A DNA stretch of 64,000 nt from CAYRNY01 sp964425755 (GTDB taxonomy: Bacteria > Chloroflexota > Anaerolineae > Aggregatilineales > Aggregatilineaceae): the NCBI GenBank assembly GCA_964425755.1, contig CAYRNY010000016.1, positions 1 through 64,000 of the forward strand, read 5' to 3'. Of the stretch, positions 26,924-36,489 are shown in pieces. A model generated the notes under the pieces. It was not told the DNA's origin, did no database searches, and saw only the letters and a list, made by a program, of their open reading frames with translations. The stretch's first letter is position 1, and each line of letters begins with the position of its first letter. The translations under genes were made by a program, and so were the position numbers.

Positions 26924-28462
26924 ATGTCCCTAAAACCATCACGCATCACCGTTTATCTGCTACTGGTCGTTATGTGCTCTGTGGCATTGTTACCCTTCCC
27001 CATCACCGCCGCCGCTCAGGAAAACGCCGCGCCCGTGGCAGATGATGACGCGTACTGGCTTGATCAAAACTTCAGTCTCTTTGTCGGGCCGCCCGGCGTT
27101 CTGCTCGGCGACACCGACCCGGACGGCGATCCACTGCAAGCCGTGCTGGTCGATCCGGCCAGCGTGGGCACGGTGACGCTCTACCCCAACGGCAGCTTTG
27201 ACTACATGCCGGAAGTTGACTATTGCGGACTGGTCACGTTCACGTACTACGCGACCGACGGCGTGCTGGAGAGCAACGTCGCGACCGTGACCATTTACAT
27301 GTGCCCGCCCAAAGCTGAACATGACGTGTACAGCACCGTTGAGAACACGCCGCTGGTTGTCGCTGCGCCCGGCGTGCTCGCCAATGACAGCGATCCGCAT
27401 GGCGATCCGCTCAGCGCGGTGCAGGAAACCGGCGGGCCGTTCAACGGCGTCGTGACGCTTAACGCCGATGGCAGCTTTGAATACACACCCGACCCCGGAT
27501 TCTGCGGCACGGACTACTTTACCTATCACGCGACCGACGGCGTGATCAGAAGCCAGACCGCGTTCGTCTATCTTACCGTGACCTGCGCGGGTGAAGCACC
27601 GGTCGCCAACGACGACAGCGTGACCACCGACGAAAATGTCTCCGTCACGTTCGACGTGGCCGCCAACGACAGCGATCCTGACGGCGATCTCGACCCGTCC
27701 AGCACGGTCGCCACCAGCCTGCCCATGTACGGCACGCTGGTGAACAACGGCGACGGCACGTTCCTGTACACGCCCGATCCGGACTGGTTCGGCGTGGACG
27801 GCTTCGACTACCAGATCTGCGACAGCGGCGGGTTGTGCGACACCGCCAGCGTCACGATCACCGTGAACGCGGTCAATACGCCGCCGGAATGTAGCGGCGC
27901 GTTCCCCAGCGTGGATACGCTCTGGTCGCCGAATCACCAGATGGTCGCCGTGCACATCCTGGGCGTCACCGATGCGGACGACGACCCGATCAGCATCACC
28001 ATCACCGATATCAGTTCCAACGAACCGGCCAATGACCGGGGCGACGGCAACACGGAGCCGGACGTTGACGGGATCGGTACCGGCACCGCCTGGGTCCGCG
28101 CCGAACGCGCCGGGAACGGTGACACGCGCGTGTACAGCATCGCCTTCACTGCGGACGACGGCAACGGCGGCACCTGCAGCGGCAGCGTCAGCGTGACCGT
28201 GCCGCACGATCAGCGCCAGGGCGACGGAAACGAAATGCTCCCCGGCGATGATAAACCGGGCAACGGCCCGCCTGTCGATCCAGGTCCGCCCGTCGATCCG
28301 GGCAATGAAGGTAAGAACGAAGACAAGGGTTCGGTCGGCAATCCGCCCGCCGATCCAGGTCCGCCCGCCGATCCAGGCCCGGCCAGCGCCCCCGGCCTTG
28401 AGGGCAAGGACAAAGATAAGGACAACAACGGCAAAGCCAAGGGCAAGGACAAAGACAACTAG
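26924..28462 (+). CDS. Secreted protein with tandem cadherin-like/Ig-like repeats
   Basis: A 512-residue exported protein. A signal peptide (VYLLLVVMCSVALLPFP ... AAAQ) is followed by three repeats of the Big_9/cadherin-like family, marked by APVADDDAYW, AEHDVYSTVENTPLVV and APVANDDSVTTDENVSVT, each ending with a NGSFDYMP/DGSFEYTPD/DGTFLYTPD strand. A fourth, different Ig-like domain (PPECSGAFPSVDTLWSPNHQ) follows. The tail (from ~residue 430) is low complexity with PPVDPG repeats and then a Lys/Asp/Gly-rich end with no LPxTG motif or membrane helix. Such repeats mediate adhesion or cell-surface structure. GAGGAGAGGT precedes the ATG. Confidence 0.8.
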   Translation: MSLKPSRITVYLLLVVMCSVALLPFPITAAAQENAAPVADDDAYWLDQNFSLFVGPPGVLLGDTDPDGDPLQAVLVDPASVGTVTLYPNGSFDYMPEVDYCGLVTFTYYATDGVLESNVATVTIYMCPPKAEHDVYSTVENTPLVVAAPGVLANDSDPHGDPLSAVQETGGPFNGVVTLNADGSFEYTPDPGFCGTDYFTYHATDGVIRSQTAFVYLTVTCAGEAPVANDDSVTTDENVSVTFDVAANDSDPDGDLDPSSTVATSLPMYGTLVNNGDGTFLYTPDPDWFGVDGFDYQICDSGGLCDTASVTITVNAVNTPPECSGAFPSVDTLWSPNHQMVAVHILGVTDADDDPISITITDISSNEPANDRGDGNTEPDVDGIGTGTAWVRAERAGNGDTRVYSIAFTADDGNGGTCSGSVSVTVPHDQRQGDGNEMLPGDDKPGNGPPVDPGPPVDPGNEGKNEDKGSVGNPPADPGPPADPGPASAPGLEGKDKDKDNNGKAKGKDKDN

Positions 28463-28490
28463 TGCCTGAGGCACGAACCGGCGCGTAACG

Positions 28491-28518
28491 CGGGCGGTCA
28501 CGTGAACGGGGCCGCCCG
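28491..28518. terminator. Shared terminator between convergent genes
   Basis: CGGGCGG and CCGCCCG form a stem around a ~14-base loop, followed on the plus strand by TTTGATT. It lies between the stops of the cadherin-repeat gene and recD2 and may serve both. Confidence 0.55.
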
Positions 28519-28529
28519 TTTGATTCGCC

Positions 28530-30734
28530 TCAGCTCCGCAGCCGCCAGTCGAGCGCGCTCCAGCGCTGCGCGACCTGGTCATTGCGCACGGCGATCGCGA
28601 TCGCGCGGCGCGTGCCCACCAGCACGACCAGCCGCCGGGCGCGCGTGATGCCGGTGTATAGCAGGTTGCGCTGCAACATCATGTAATGCTGCGTCATGAC
28701 CGGCATCACGATGCAGGGATACTCGCTGCCCTGCGAGCGGTGCACGCTGATGCAGTAGGCGTGCGTCAGCTCGTCGGTTTCGGCAAAGTCGTACTTCACA
28801 AAGCGGTCGTCAATCACCACCGTCATGACCTGGTTGGTCAGGTCGAACGAATGGACCTGGCCGATATCGCCGTTGTAGACATCCTTGTCGTAGTTGTTGC
28901 GCATCTGGATCACTTTGTCGCCCACGCGGTACAGCCGCCCGAACATGCGCCGCTCCGCTTTGCGCCCGCGCGGGTTGGGGTTTAGCCGTTCCTGCAAGAC
29001 TTCGTTCAGCGCGGAAACGCCGATCGGCCCGCGATACATCGGCGCGAGCACCTGGATATCGCGCAGCGGGTCCAGCCCGAACTTCTGCGGGATGCGGTTC
29101 TGCACCACGTCGACCAGCAGGTCGGCGGCGGCCTGCGGGTCCTCGACCGGGAACAGGAAGAAGTCGTCGGACTGGTTGGACGTGTCCGGCTGTTCGCCCC
29201 GGTTGATGCGGTGCGCGTTGCGGATGATCTGGCTGGTTTCCGCCTGCCGGAAGATCACGTCCAGCCGCGTAACGGGACCGACAGCGCCGCGAATCACATC
29301 GTGCAGCACGTTCCCCGCGCCGACGCTTGGTAACTGGTCGATATCGCCAACCAGCAGCAGGTGCGTGTCAGGCCGGAGCGCCTTCAGCAGGTTATAAAAC
29401 AGCACCAGGTCGATCATCGATGCTTCGTCGACCACGACCATATCCGTATCCAGCGGGTTGTCCTCATTGTGATCGAAGCCGTGCTGCATCGGGCTGAACC
29501 CCAGCAAGCGGTGAATCGTGCGCGCGGGCTGCCCGGTCGCCTCGCTGAGCCGCTTTGCTGCGCGCCCGGTCGGGGACGCCAGCATAAAACTGTGCCGCGT
29601 GCGCTGCAACACGCCGATCAGGGCGCGTAGCGTGGTCGTCTTGCCCGTGCCGGGACCGCCCGTCAGCACGCTGACCTTGTGCGTCAGCGCGGCGCGCACG
29701 GCGTCGCGTTGTTGGGGTGTCAGCGCGACGTCGCCCGCCCCCGTCGCCCCGTCGAGCAGCGCATCCCAGTTCGCCTCCTGCAGATCGGACAGGCGGCTGT
29801 GCGACGCGTCGCGCATCCGCTTGAGCTTTTGCGCCGCGCCGCGCTCGCTGTGATACATCGGCGGCAGGTACACGCCCTCAACCTGTTCCAGCCCGTCCGG
29901 GATCGGGATCGTTTCGAGCATCACTTCGCCGCGCTGGGCCATGCTGTGCAGCGCCGGCTCGAGCTTGGCGGGGTCCACGTCGAGGATCGACGCGGCCTCT
30001 TCGACCAGCATGTCACGCGGCATGAACACGTGGCCGTTGTCGCCGGCCTGGTTCAGCGCGTAATTGATCCCGGCGGCGAGGCGCGTCGGGGCGTCCGGCG
30101 GGAGTCCCAAATCCTGCGCGATGGTGTCGGCGGTCTTGAACCCGATGCCGAAGATATCCGCCGCCAGCCGGTAGGGATCGCGGCTGACGATCGCGATCGC
30201 CTCGTCGCCGTACTGCTTGTAGATCTTCACCGCCAGCCGCGTCGAGATGCCGTGCCCCTGCAGGAACAGCATCACCTCTTTGATCGCCTGCTGCTCGGCC
30301 CACGCTTCGGCGATTAACCCGGCGCGGTGCTTGCCCACGCCATCCACCTCGCGCACGCGCTCCGGCGTGCGGTCCAGCACGTCGAGCGTGTCCTCGCCAA
30401 ACTGCGCGACGATCTTCTCGGCGGTCTTCGGCCCGATGCCCTTGATCAAGCCGCTGCCCAGATAGCGCTGGATCGCTTCGGCGTTGGCCGGGCGAATCTG
30501 CTGCACGTTCTCGGCCTGGAACTGCCGCCCGTGCCGGGGATGGTTGGTCCATTGCCCTTCCAGGCGCACGCTCTCGCCGGGCTGCAGTTCGGGCATGTTG
30601 CCCACGACCGTGATCAACTGGTCGCGGCCCAACGGCAACTGGTGCGGGCGCAGCCGCAGCACGCAGTAATTTGTTTCGTCGTTGAAGTATGTGATGCGCT
30701 CGACCGAGCCGGACAGGGTATCAGGTGCGTTCAT
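28530..30734 (-). CDS. recD2: RecD2-type ATP-dependent DNA helicase
   Basis: A 734-residue superfamily 1B helicase moving 5' to 3'. The N-terminal OB-like region (VERITYFNDETNYCVLRL) and helix-hairpin-helix pair (YLGSGLIKGIGPKTAEKIV, VDGVGKHRAGLI) are those of RecD2, which unlike RecD works without RecBC. The helicase core has Walker A LTGGPGTGKTTTLRA, DEAS Walker B in VVVDEASMIDLVL, motif III in LLVGDIDQLPSVGAGNVL and motif VI in LLYTGITRARRLVVLVG. RecD2 takes part in repair and replication-fork handling. The start at MNAPDTL is preferred over an upstream TTG. There is no recB or recC nearby, consistent with RecD2. Confidence 0.93.
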   Translation of the reverse strand: MNAPDTLSGSVERITYFNDETNYCVLRLRPHQLPLGRDQLITVVGNMPELQPGESVRLEGQWTNHPRHGRQFQAENVQQIRPANAEAIQRYLGSGLIKGIGPKTAEKIVAQFGEDTLDVLDRTPERVREVDGVGKHRAGLIAEAWAEQQAIKEVMLFLQGHGISTRLAVKIYKQYGDEAIAIVSRDPYRLAADIFGIGFKTADTIAQDLGLPPDAPTRLAAGINYALNQAGDNGHVFMPRDMLVEEAASILDVDPAKLEPALHSMAQRGEVMLETIPIPDGLEQVEGVYLPPMYHSERGAAQKLKRMRDASHSRLSDLQEANWDALLDGATGAGDVALTPQQRDAVRAALTHKVSVLTGGPGTGKTTTLRALIGVLQRTRHSFMLASPTGRAAKRLSEATGQPARTIHRLLGFSPMQHGFDHNEDNPLDTDMVVVDEASMIDLVLFYNLLKALRPDTHLLLVGDIDQLPSVGAGNVLHDVIRGAVGPVTRLDVIFRQAETSQIIRNAHRINRGEQPDTSNQSDDFFLFPVEDPQAAADLLVDVVQNRIPQKFGLDPLRDIQVLAPMYRGPIGVSALNEVLQERLNPNPRGRKAERRMFGRLYRVGDKVIQMRNNYDKDVYNGDIGQVHSFDLTNQVMTVVIDDRFVKYDFAETDELTHAYCISVHRSQGSEYPCIVMPVMTQHYMMLQRNLLYTGITRARRLVVLVGTRRAIAIAVRNDQVAQRWSALDWRLRS

Positions 30735-30951
30735 CGTCGCCGTTCTCAACAATACTCAGCGTTGTGTGCGGGTCCTGGTCGCCCGTTATTGTACCGCATC
30801 CGGGGACGCGCCCCACGCAAGCTCGCTACAATTGTTACAATCTTAGTACGGTACGGCACGCTGCATCCCCGCGCGTGCAGTGGGATGGGCTGTGCCGTCG
30901 CACACGCAACCTGACCAACAGGCACCAGACACCGCTTTTGGAGGAGACCTC

Positions 30952-31737
30952 ATGACCGAGACCGTTAACCTGCACTTTGTCGAGCACGGCGAGGGCTTGC
31001 CCGTCGTGCTACTGCACGGCTTCCCGCTCGACCACACGATCTGGCGCGACCAAGTCGACGCGCTCAGCACAAGCTACCGCGTGATCGCGCCGGACCTGCG
31101 CGGGCATGGCGAAAGCCCGGCGCAAGGCGACACCTACGCGATGGAAACGCTGGCCGCCGACGTCGCCGCCGTGCTGGATGCGTGCCGCGTCACGCGTGCG
31201 GTGTGGGTCGGGCACAGCATGGGCGGTTACATCACGATGGCGGCGCTGCGCACCATGCCGGAACGCGTCCGGGCTGCGGCGTTCGTCGCCACGCACCCCC
31301 ACGCCGACCCGCCAGAAAAACGGCTGCAGCGCATCCAGAGCGCGGATAAGATCGTGCTGGAAGGTGGTACCAGCGAGGTGATCCTGAGCATGATGGGCGT
31401 GCTGTTCGCCCCCGCGCTGGACCGTCAATCCGCGATCGCGCAGCGGGTGAAGGACTCAATGCAACGCACCAAGTCCGGCGGCTTCATCGGGGCGCTGCGC
31501 GGCATGGCCGAACGACCCGACTCGGTCGCCACGTTGCAGAGCGCCGGCATCCCCACCGTCGTGATCGCAGGGGCGCAGGACCAGGTCGTCGAGCCGGATA
31601 CCGCGCGGGCTTTCGCGCAGACGGTCGGCGCGCCGCTGCACATGATCGACAACGCGGGGCACATGGTGATGGTCGAACAGCCGGACGCGACAACGCAAGC
31701 CTTACAGATGTTTTTACAGCGCGTCGCAACCGGTTAG
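30952..31737 (+). CDS. Alpha/beta hydrolase
   Basis: A 261-residue alpha/beta-hydrolase fold enzyme. The oxyanion strand is VVLLHGFPLDHTIWRDQ, the nucleophile elbow VWVGHSMGGYI (Ser), the acid is Asp in GAQDQVVEPD and the histidine is in NAGHMVMVEQP. The sequence is close to the carboxylesterase/pimeloyl-ester-hydrolase-like group, but substrate specificity cannot be read. The ATG at 30952 has GGAGGAGACCTC directly upstream. It is divergent from recD2, and the Ser/Thr kinase gene lies ~210 bases downstream. Confidence 0.92.
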   Translation: MTETVNLHFVEHGEGLPVVLLHGFPLDHTIWRDQVDALSTSYRVIAPDLRGHGESPAQGDTYAMETLAADVAAVLDACRVTRAVWVGHSMGGYITMAALRTMPERVRAAAFVATHPHADPPEKRLQRIQSADKIVLEGGTSEVILSMMGVLFAPALDRQSAIAQRVKDSMQRTKSGGFIGALRGMAERPDSVATLQSAGIPTVVIAGAQDQVVEPDTARAFAQTVGAPLHMIDNAGHMVMVEQPDATTQALQMFLQRVATG

Positions 31738-31951
31738 GCACATAAATTTGCCCTGAATTCGCACCCTCTTTAGGAAAAAAGTACCATGCCTGACCCCCAG
31801 ATCGTTAGAAACTGATTTCTTGGATTGGCGCGACTGCGGTATACTAGGAAGGCGCGACATCAGCACGCGATGTCCGCGCTTTTTCTACCCTTGCCGGTTA
31901 CGTGTTACAACCTTGCCCGATCCCGTGCCCGCATGATGACCGAGTTTGCTC

Positions 31952-34540
31952 ATGACTGTTGACGATACCTTAACCGGGAAAAAACTAGGCGACTATACCA
32001 TCCAGGGCTTGCTTGGGCGGGGTGGTATGTCGCGGGTTTACAAAGGCTACGACGAGAACCTGGATCGTTACGCAGCGGTTAAAGTGATCAGCGGCGACTT
32101 CGCGACCACCAGCGAAGAGGAATACACGCGGCGCTTTCAAACCGAGGCCCGCGCGATCGCGCGGCTGCGCCACCCGAACATCGTCGGCGTGTACCAGTTT
32201 GGGCGTATCGAAGGCATTTATTACATGGCGCAGGTCTTCTTGGAAGGCAAAGACTTGCGCACGCTATTAAAACGCTATGCCGAGCGCCAGGAGCGCATGC
32301 CCCATCATGACGTCTTGCGCATCGTGGGCGACATCACCAACGCGCTGGATTACGCGCACGAACAGGGCGTGATCCACCGCGACATTAAGCCCTCAAACAT
32401 CATGCTGGAGCAAAACACCCACCGCGCGATCCTGATGGATTTCGGGCTGGCGCTCAGCGTGCACGAGGGCACCATGGGCGACACGTTCGGCAGCGCGCAC
32501 TACATCGCCCCGGAACAGGCGCTCTCGTCCGCGCAGGCGCTCCCGCAGAGCGACCTGTACTCGCTCGGCATCGTGATCTACGAGATGCTGACCGGCACCG
32601 TGCCTTTCGATGACCCGTCGGTGATGAGCGTCGCGCTCAAGCACCTGAACGATCCCCCGCCGCCACCAACGCTGTACAATCCCGACCTGCCGCCCGCCGT
32701 CGAAGCGGTGATCATGCGGCTGCTGGATAAAGACCCCGACCGCCGCCACGCGAGCGGGCGCGAGCTGTACCACGCGCTGCGCGAGGCGTTCGTGCATGAC
32801 GAGGTCGGCGATATGCCGGGCGCGGTGACGCCGGTCAGCGCCATACTCGAGTCCGACCTGTCTTCACCGTTCGACGACGCCCCGCCGCCGGACTGGTCCG
32901 AACCGTCCCCCGACGACTCCACCCCGCCGCCACGCGAGGCCGGGCGTACCGCGCTGGCCGACCGTTTCGCCCGCCGCCGCGAGGAACGCGAAGCCGAAGA
33001 AGGTCTCGGCAACCTGGAGATCGACGACGAAACGCTCAACTCGATCCTTGACAGCTACACCGATCCCGCTGAAGTCGAGTACGACAGCGTGATACGTCCG
33101 TCGCAGCCCAGCCAGGGCCAGCCCCAGCCAGCTCAACATCGCCGGTCCCGGTTGGGGGTGACCCTGGTCGCGCTGCTGCTGGTCGCGATCGTAGGGAGCG
33201 GCCTGTGGTTCGGGCTGGGCCTGGGCGATGGCGACGATGACGCGTCACAGGCGGACGATCCCAGCGCCATCGCTGCCGGGGACCACACCGCGACAGATAC
33301 CGCCCTGCCCACATTCACCCGCACGGCACAACCGACCGCGACCGAACCGGCTACGGCATCCCCCACAGCGAACAACACCGCCACGCGTAACGCAGCGGCG
33401 GTCATAACACAAACCGATCCGACCGTCACGGCGACGCCCACCACGACCGACACGGCAACGGCCACCATGACCGACACGGCGACCGCCACCGCCACAGCCA
33501 GCGCGACCGCCACGGTGACCGCCAGCTCAACCGCTACAACCACGGCCAGCCCGACCCGCACCGCGACGAATCCGCCTGCGGTTGCTGCCGCGTCCTCGCC
33601 ATCCGCCCGCGCCCCTAACATCCGCCTGGTGTACAGCGAAGAGAGTCCGGGGCAGGGCCAGTTCTTGCTGATCAACCTGACGGCGGACACGCTCGACATC
33701 AGCGATCTGGTCTTCGAACGCGAGCAGAGCAGCGGCGGCCTGCTGCGCTACGAAGCGCAACAGTGGGAACAACCGGGCATCTCCGCTTCGCCGGACGCGA
33801 TGCCGGGGCAAAGCTGCTTCCAACTCGTGACGACGAACGGCACGGCCCGCGCTACCGGCGGGCGCGACTGCCCGAATTTCCTGGGCTTCTACCGGACGAA
33901 CATCCCTTCGCGTTATTTCTGGCTGGCCGGCACGGCGGGCGCGTTTTTCACCGTGCGCTACGCGGATCAAAGCGAACCGCTGGCGCTCTGCGCGACCGAA
34001 GCGCAGGTGTGCGAATTTTACGCGGGGCCGGATGCGGAGACGGTGGTTGTCCCGCCGCCCACCGCGACCGGGACCATTCCCGCAGCAGCCGCACTTGCCA
34101 CCGCGACCCTACCGCCGGACGGCAGCAGCGCGACGCTGCAACTGCGTTATGACAGCGACAGCGTCTTGTTGATCAACACCGGCACGCAGCCGGTCGACGT
34201 CCGCGATCTCGTCTTCCGCCAGGAAACGGCAAGCGGCAACGTGCGCAGTTTTGCGGCACGCCTGTGGGACCGCAGCGACATCATCACCCCACCTTCAGAT
34301 ATGTGGGCCGGTGGCTGCTACCAGCTTGTGCGGGCAGACGGCACGCAGGACACGCCGCCGCGCAACATCTGCCAGCATTTCCTGGGCTGGTTTAGCACCG
34401 GCGTGACGAGCCGCTATTTCTGGCTGTCAAGCGATCCGAACGCGGTGTTCAGCGTGTGGCTGCAAGGGCACGCTGCACCGCTGGCGATCTGCCCTGCCAA
34501 CGCCGGGACCTGCGACGTCGTGCTGCCACAGGACGGCTAG
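31952..34540 (+). CDS. Membrane Ser/Thr protein kinase with duplicated extracytoplasmic domain
   Basis: An 862-residue Hanks-type kinase. Residues ~14-280 are the kinase domain: P-loop LGRGGMSRVYKG, VAIK-type lysine at 44, HRDIKPSN with catalytic D144, DFG at 163-165 and the activation-loop SAHYIAPEQ. A Pro/Asp-rich juxtamembrane part follows, one membrane helix (GVTLVALLLVAIVGSGLWF), a Thr/Ala-rich linker of ~110 residues, then two copies of a ~135-residue extracytoplasmic domain (IRLVYSEESPGQGQFLLINL and LQLRYDSDSVLLINTGTQ). Both share VFxxE/QxxSGxxRxxxAxxW, a CxQLV/CYQLV core, a CxxFLGxxxTxxxSRYFWL block and two further cysteines. It probably senses an extracellular signal. The start at 31952 has only a weak ribosome-binding site. 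Confidence 0.9.
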   Translation: MTVDDTLTGKKLGDYTIQGLLGRGGMSRVYKGYDENLDRYAAVKVISGDFATTSEEEYTRRFQTEARAIARLRHPNIVGVYQFGRIEGIYYMAQVFLEGKDLRTLLKRYAERQERMPHHDVLRIVGDITNALDYAHEQGVIHRDIKPSNIMLEQNTHRAILMDFGLALSVHEGTMGDTFGSAHYIAPEQALSSAQALPQSDLYSLGIVIYEMLTGTVPFDDPSVMSVALKHLNDPPPPPTLYNPDLPPAVEAVIMRLLDKDPDRRHASGRELYHALREAFVHDEVGDMPGAVTPVSAILESDLSSPFDDAPPPDWSEPSPDDSTPPPREAGRTALADRFARRREEREAEEGLGNLEIDDETLNSILDSYTDPAEVEYDSVIRPSQPSQGQPQPAQHRRSRLGVTLVALLLVAIVGSGLWFGLGLGDGDDDASQADDPSAIAAGDHTATDTALPTFTRTAQPTATEPATASPTANNTATRNAAAVITQTDPTVTATPTTTDTATATMTDTATATATASATATVTASSTATTTASPTRTATNPPAVAAASSPSARAPNIRLVYSEESPGQGQFLLINLTADTLDISDLVFEREQSSGGLLRYEAQQWEQPGISASPDAMPGQSCFQLVTTNGTARATGGRDCPNFLGFYRTNIPSRYFWLAGTAGAFFTVRYADQSEPLALCATEAQVCEFYAGPDAETVVVPPPTATGTIPAAAALATATLPPDGSSATLQLRYDSDSVLLINTGTQPVDVRDLVFRQETASGNVRSFAARLWDRSDIITPPSDMWAGGCYQLVRADGTQDTPPRNICQHFLGWFSTGVTSRYFWLSSDPNAVFSVWLQGHAAPLAICPANAGTCDVVLPQDG

Positions 34541-34685
34541 CGGTCGCTGGGTGCAGGGTACCCACATGCCGCAAAGCACGCTATAGTCTACAACGATTCA
34601 ACGGGTAACCGGCGCGCGCCATCTTCCAGGCTGGCAGCGCCGGTGGTTTTGCGTCCACAACCTGCTGCAAAAGGAGGAAGCAGCT

Positions 34686-35438
34686 ATGTTTTCGGTCGAT
34701 CTAAACGGCAAAATCGCGCTTGTCACGGGGGCGGGACGGGGCATCGGGCAGGCGATCGCGGCGGCGCTGGCGCGGTCCGGGACGCGTGTGGCGGTCAACG
34801 ACATCGACGCGGACACGGCACGCGCCACGGCCCAAGACCTGGGCGACGCCGCCCGCGCCTACCCCGCCGACGTGGGCGATCCCGGCGCGGCGCAGCACAT
34901 GGTCGTGCAGGTCCACGCGGACATGGGCGGGCTGGACATCCTGGTTAACAACGCGGGCATCGAATACAAAACGTCCGTGCTGGACACGACGGTCACGGAC
35001 TGGCAGCGCACGCTGGACGTGAATCTGAGCGCCGCGTTTTACACCAGCCGCGCCGCCGGGCCGATCATGCGCGGCGCAGGCGGCGGCGTGATCGTCAACA
35101 TCGCCTCGATCGCCGGGCACAACATCCCGCTGCCGAACCGGTCGGCGTATGTCGCCAGCAAAGCGGGGCTGATCGGGTTCACCAAAGAATGCGCGCGCGA
35201 GTTCGCGGCCTACAACATCCGCGTGAACGCGGTCTGTCCCGGCGTGATCGAAACGCCGATGACCGCCGAATCACGCGGCAACGAAGCGCAGGTAGCCAAA
35301 TGGCTCGCGGACATCCCCCAGGGGCGGCTGGGCCAGCCGGACGATATCGCCGGGCTGGTGCTGTTCCTGTGCTCGGACGCGGCGGGCTATCTCACCGGGC
35401 AGGCGATCAACGTCGACGGGGGGAAAGTGATGCTCTAG
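34686..35438 (+). CDS. SDR family oxidoreductase
   Basis: A 250-residue short-chain dehydrogenase/reductase. The NAD(P)-binding loop is LVTGAGRGIGQAI, the acidic residue at the second strand end (VNDID) suggests a preference for NAD(H), the structural motif is NNAG, the catalytic serine is in NIASIAG and the YxxxK pair in YVASKAG. The C-terminal GYLTGQAINVDGG is the family end motif. It resembles FabG/glucose-dehydrogenase-like members; the substrate is unknown. The start is excellent: AAAAGGAGGAAGCAGCT before the ATG. It stands alone, convergent with the MBL-fold gene. Confidence 0.93.
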   Translation: MFSVDLNGKIALVTGAGRGIGQAIAAALARSGTRVAVNDIDADTARATAQDLGDAARAYPADVGDPGAAQHMVVQVHADMGGLDILVNNAGIEYKTSVLDTTVTDWQRTLDVNLSAAFYTSRAAGPIMRGAGGGVIVNIASIAGHNIPLPNRSAYVASKAGLIGFTKECAREFAAYNIRVNAVCPGVIETPMTAESRGNEAQVAKWLADIPQGRLGQPDDIAGLVLFLCSDAAGYLTGQAINVDGGKVML

Positions 35439-35495
35439 CAGCACGGGACGACACGCCGGGCGCGGGAGCGCGCTCCCGCCTGCCTCGGCCACCAG

Positions 35496-36338
35496 CTAGA
35501 CCGCCGTATGCCGCGCCATCACGTCCTCGTACAGCCGGAGCAAGTTAGCCGCGTGCAAGTCCTGCACCAGCCCATTAAGGGGGATGCGGCTCTTGCCGCA
35601 GTCCTCGATCGTGAGCGACTCCAGCATCTCGATCCCGCCGCCGCTGGCGACCACGTTTTCAACGTGCTGGCGAATCGTCTCCAGGTAGTGCAGGTGATCC
35701 TCGATCACGGCTTCGACCTCGCCGCGCAGCACGACCTCGCCGTGCCCCTGCACGACGTTCTCGTAACCGCCGTTCTTGAGCGCGTTCAGGCTGGTGATAA
35801 AATCCTCGTAACTGCCGTCGACGAAGTACGGGACCGGCATCATCGTGTCGGCGGCGAACAGCACGCGGTCTTCGCGCACCAGCGCGGTGATCGAATCCGG
35901 GCTGTGACCGGGCGAATGGCGCAGTTCGACGGACTTGTTGCCCAGGTGCACGGTCAGCATGCCGCTGTCGAAGACCATGTGCGGCAGCACGATCGACACG
36001 TCGCGCAGTTCTGAGGTGCTGAGCTTGGCGGCGGCCAGCCCTTCGCGCCCGCGCGTGTTGAGCAGGTCATAGCATTTGCTGTGCGCGATAACTTGCGCGT
36101 CCGGGAAAAAGCAGGTGCCGTAGGTGTGGTCGGCGTGGTAGTGCGTGTTGATCACGTAGCGCACGGGGCAACTAAGCCGGACTTCGAGGAAGTGTTTGAT
36201 GGCGCGCGCTTCCTCAGGAAAAACCAGGGTGTCGATCAGAATCGCGCCTTCAGAAGTGATCACAGCGCCGGCGGTGACTTGTGCGTACAACTCGCTGGTA
36301 AACACATAAATATCATCGGCGACACGTTCTCGCTGCAT
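35496..36338 (-). CDS. MBL-fold metallo-hydrolase
   Basis: A 280-residue metallo-beta-lactamase-fold enzyme. The metal motif is THYHADHTYGT; further metal-binding histidines are in LRHSPGHSPDS and VVQGHGEVV, and the bridging aspartate in FAADTMM. This matches the general hydrolase branch (glyoxalase II/quinolinase-like). The start at MQRERVADDIYVF is chosen because the fold begins there; the ribosome-binding site (AGGA, 12 bases upstream) is weak. Substrate unknown. A candidate structured RNA lies just upstream on the same strand, with a terminator between, so read-through from it is unlikely. Confidence 0.88.
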   Translation of the reverse strand: MQRERVADDIYVFTSELYAQVTAGAVITSEGAILIDTLVFPEEARAIKHFLEVRLSCPVRYVINTHYHADHTYGTCFFPDAQVIAHSKCYDLLNTRGREGLAAAKLSTSELRDVSIVLPHMVFDSGMLTVHLGNKSVELRHSPGHSPDSITALVREDRVLFAADTMMPVPYFVDGSYEDFITSLNALKNGGYENVVQGHGEVVLRGEVEAVIEDHLHYLETIRQHVENVVASGGGIEMLESLTIEDCGKSRIPLNGLVQDLHAANLLRLYEDVMARHTAV

Positions 36339-36457
36339 GGCGTTGGCGTATCCTGACTTGTTGTTGGATGGTATTAGCAGGCTCAGTATAGCGGTTAGCG
36401 AAGACGGAATCAAGGCTGTGCATGCCCGCGTTGAGCGACGCAGGGCCGCATCACGTC

Positions 36458-36489
36458 AAAAAAAAAACGCCCCCGTAGTCGGAGGCGTG
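36458..36489 (-). terminator. Intrinsic terminator of the structured RNA
   Basis: On the minus strand ACGCCTCC pairs with GGGGGCGT around a 6-base loop (GACTAC) and is followed by a run of 10 T. It is one of the strongest terminators in the window and ends a transcript with no associated ORF. Confidence 0.92.

Noticed and set aside
26990..28582. Long open frame on the minus strand opposite the cadherin-repeat gene
   Set aside because: Its translation is arginine/valine/glycine-rich and repetitive, as expected for the antisense of a Asp/Gly/Pro-rich gene; the plus-strand gene has a signal peptide, domains and a ribosome-binding site.
33300..33600. Tandem repeat element within the kinase gene
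   Set aside because: It is the Thr/Ala-rich linker of the kinase; codons vary and there is no exact DNA unit.
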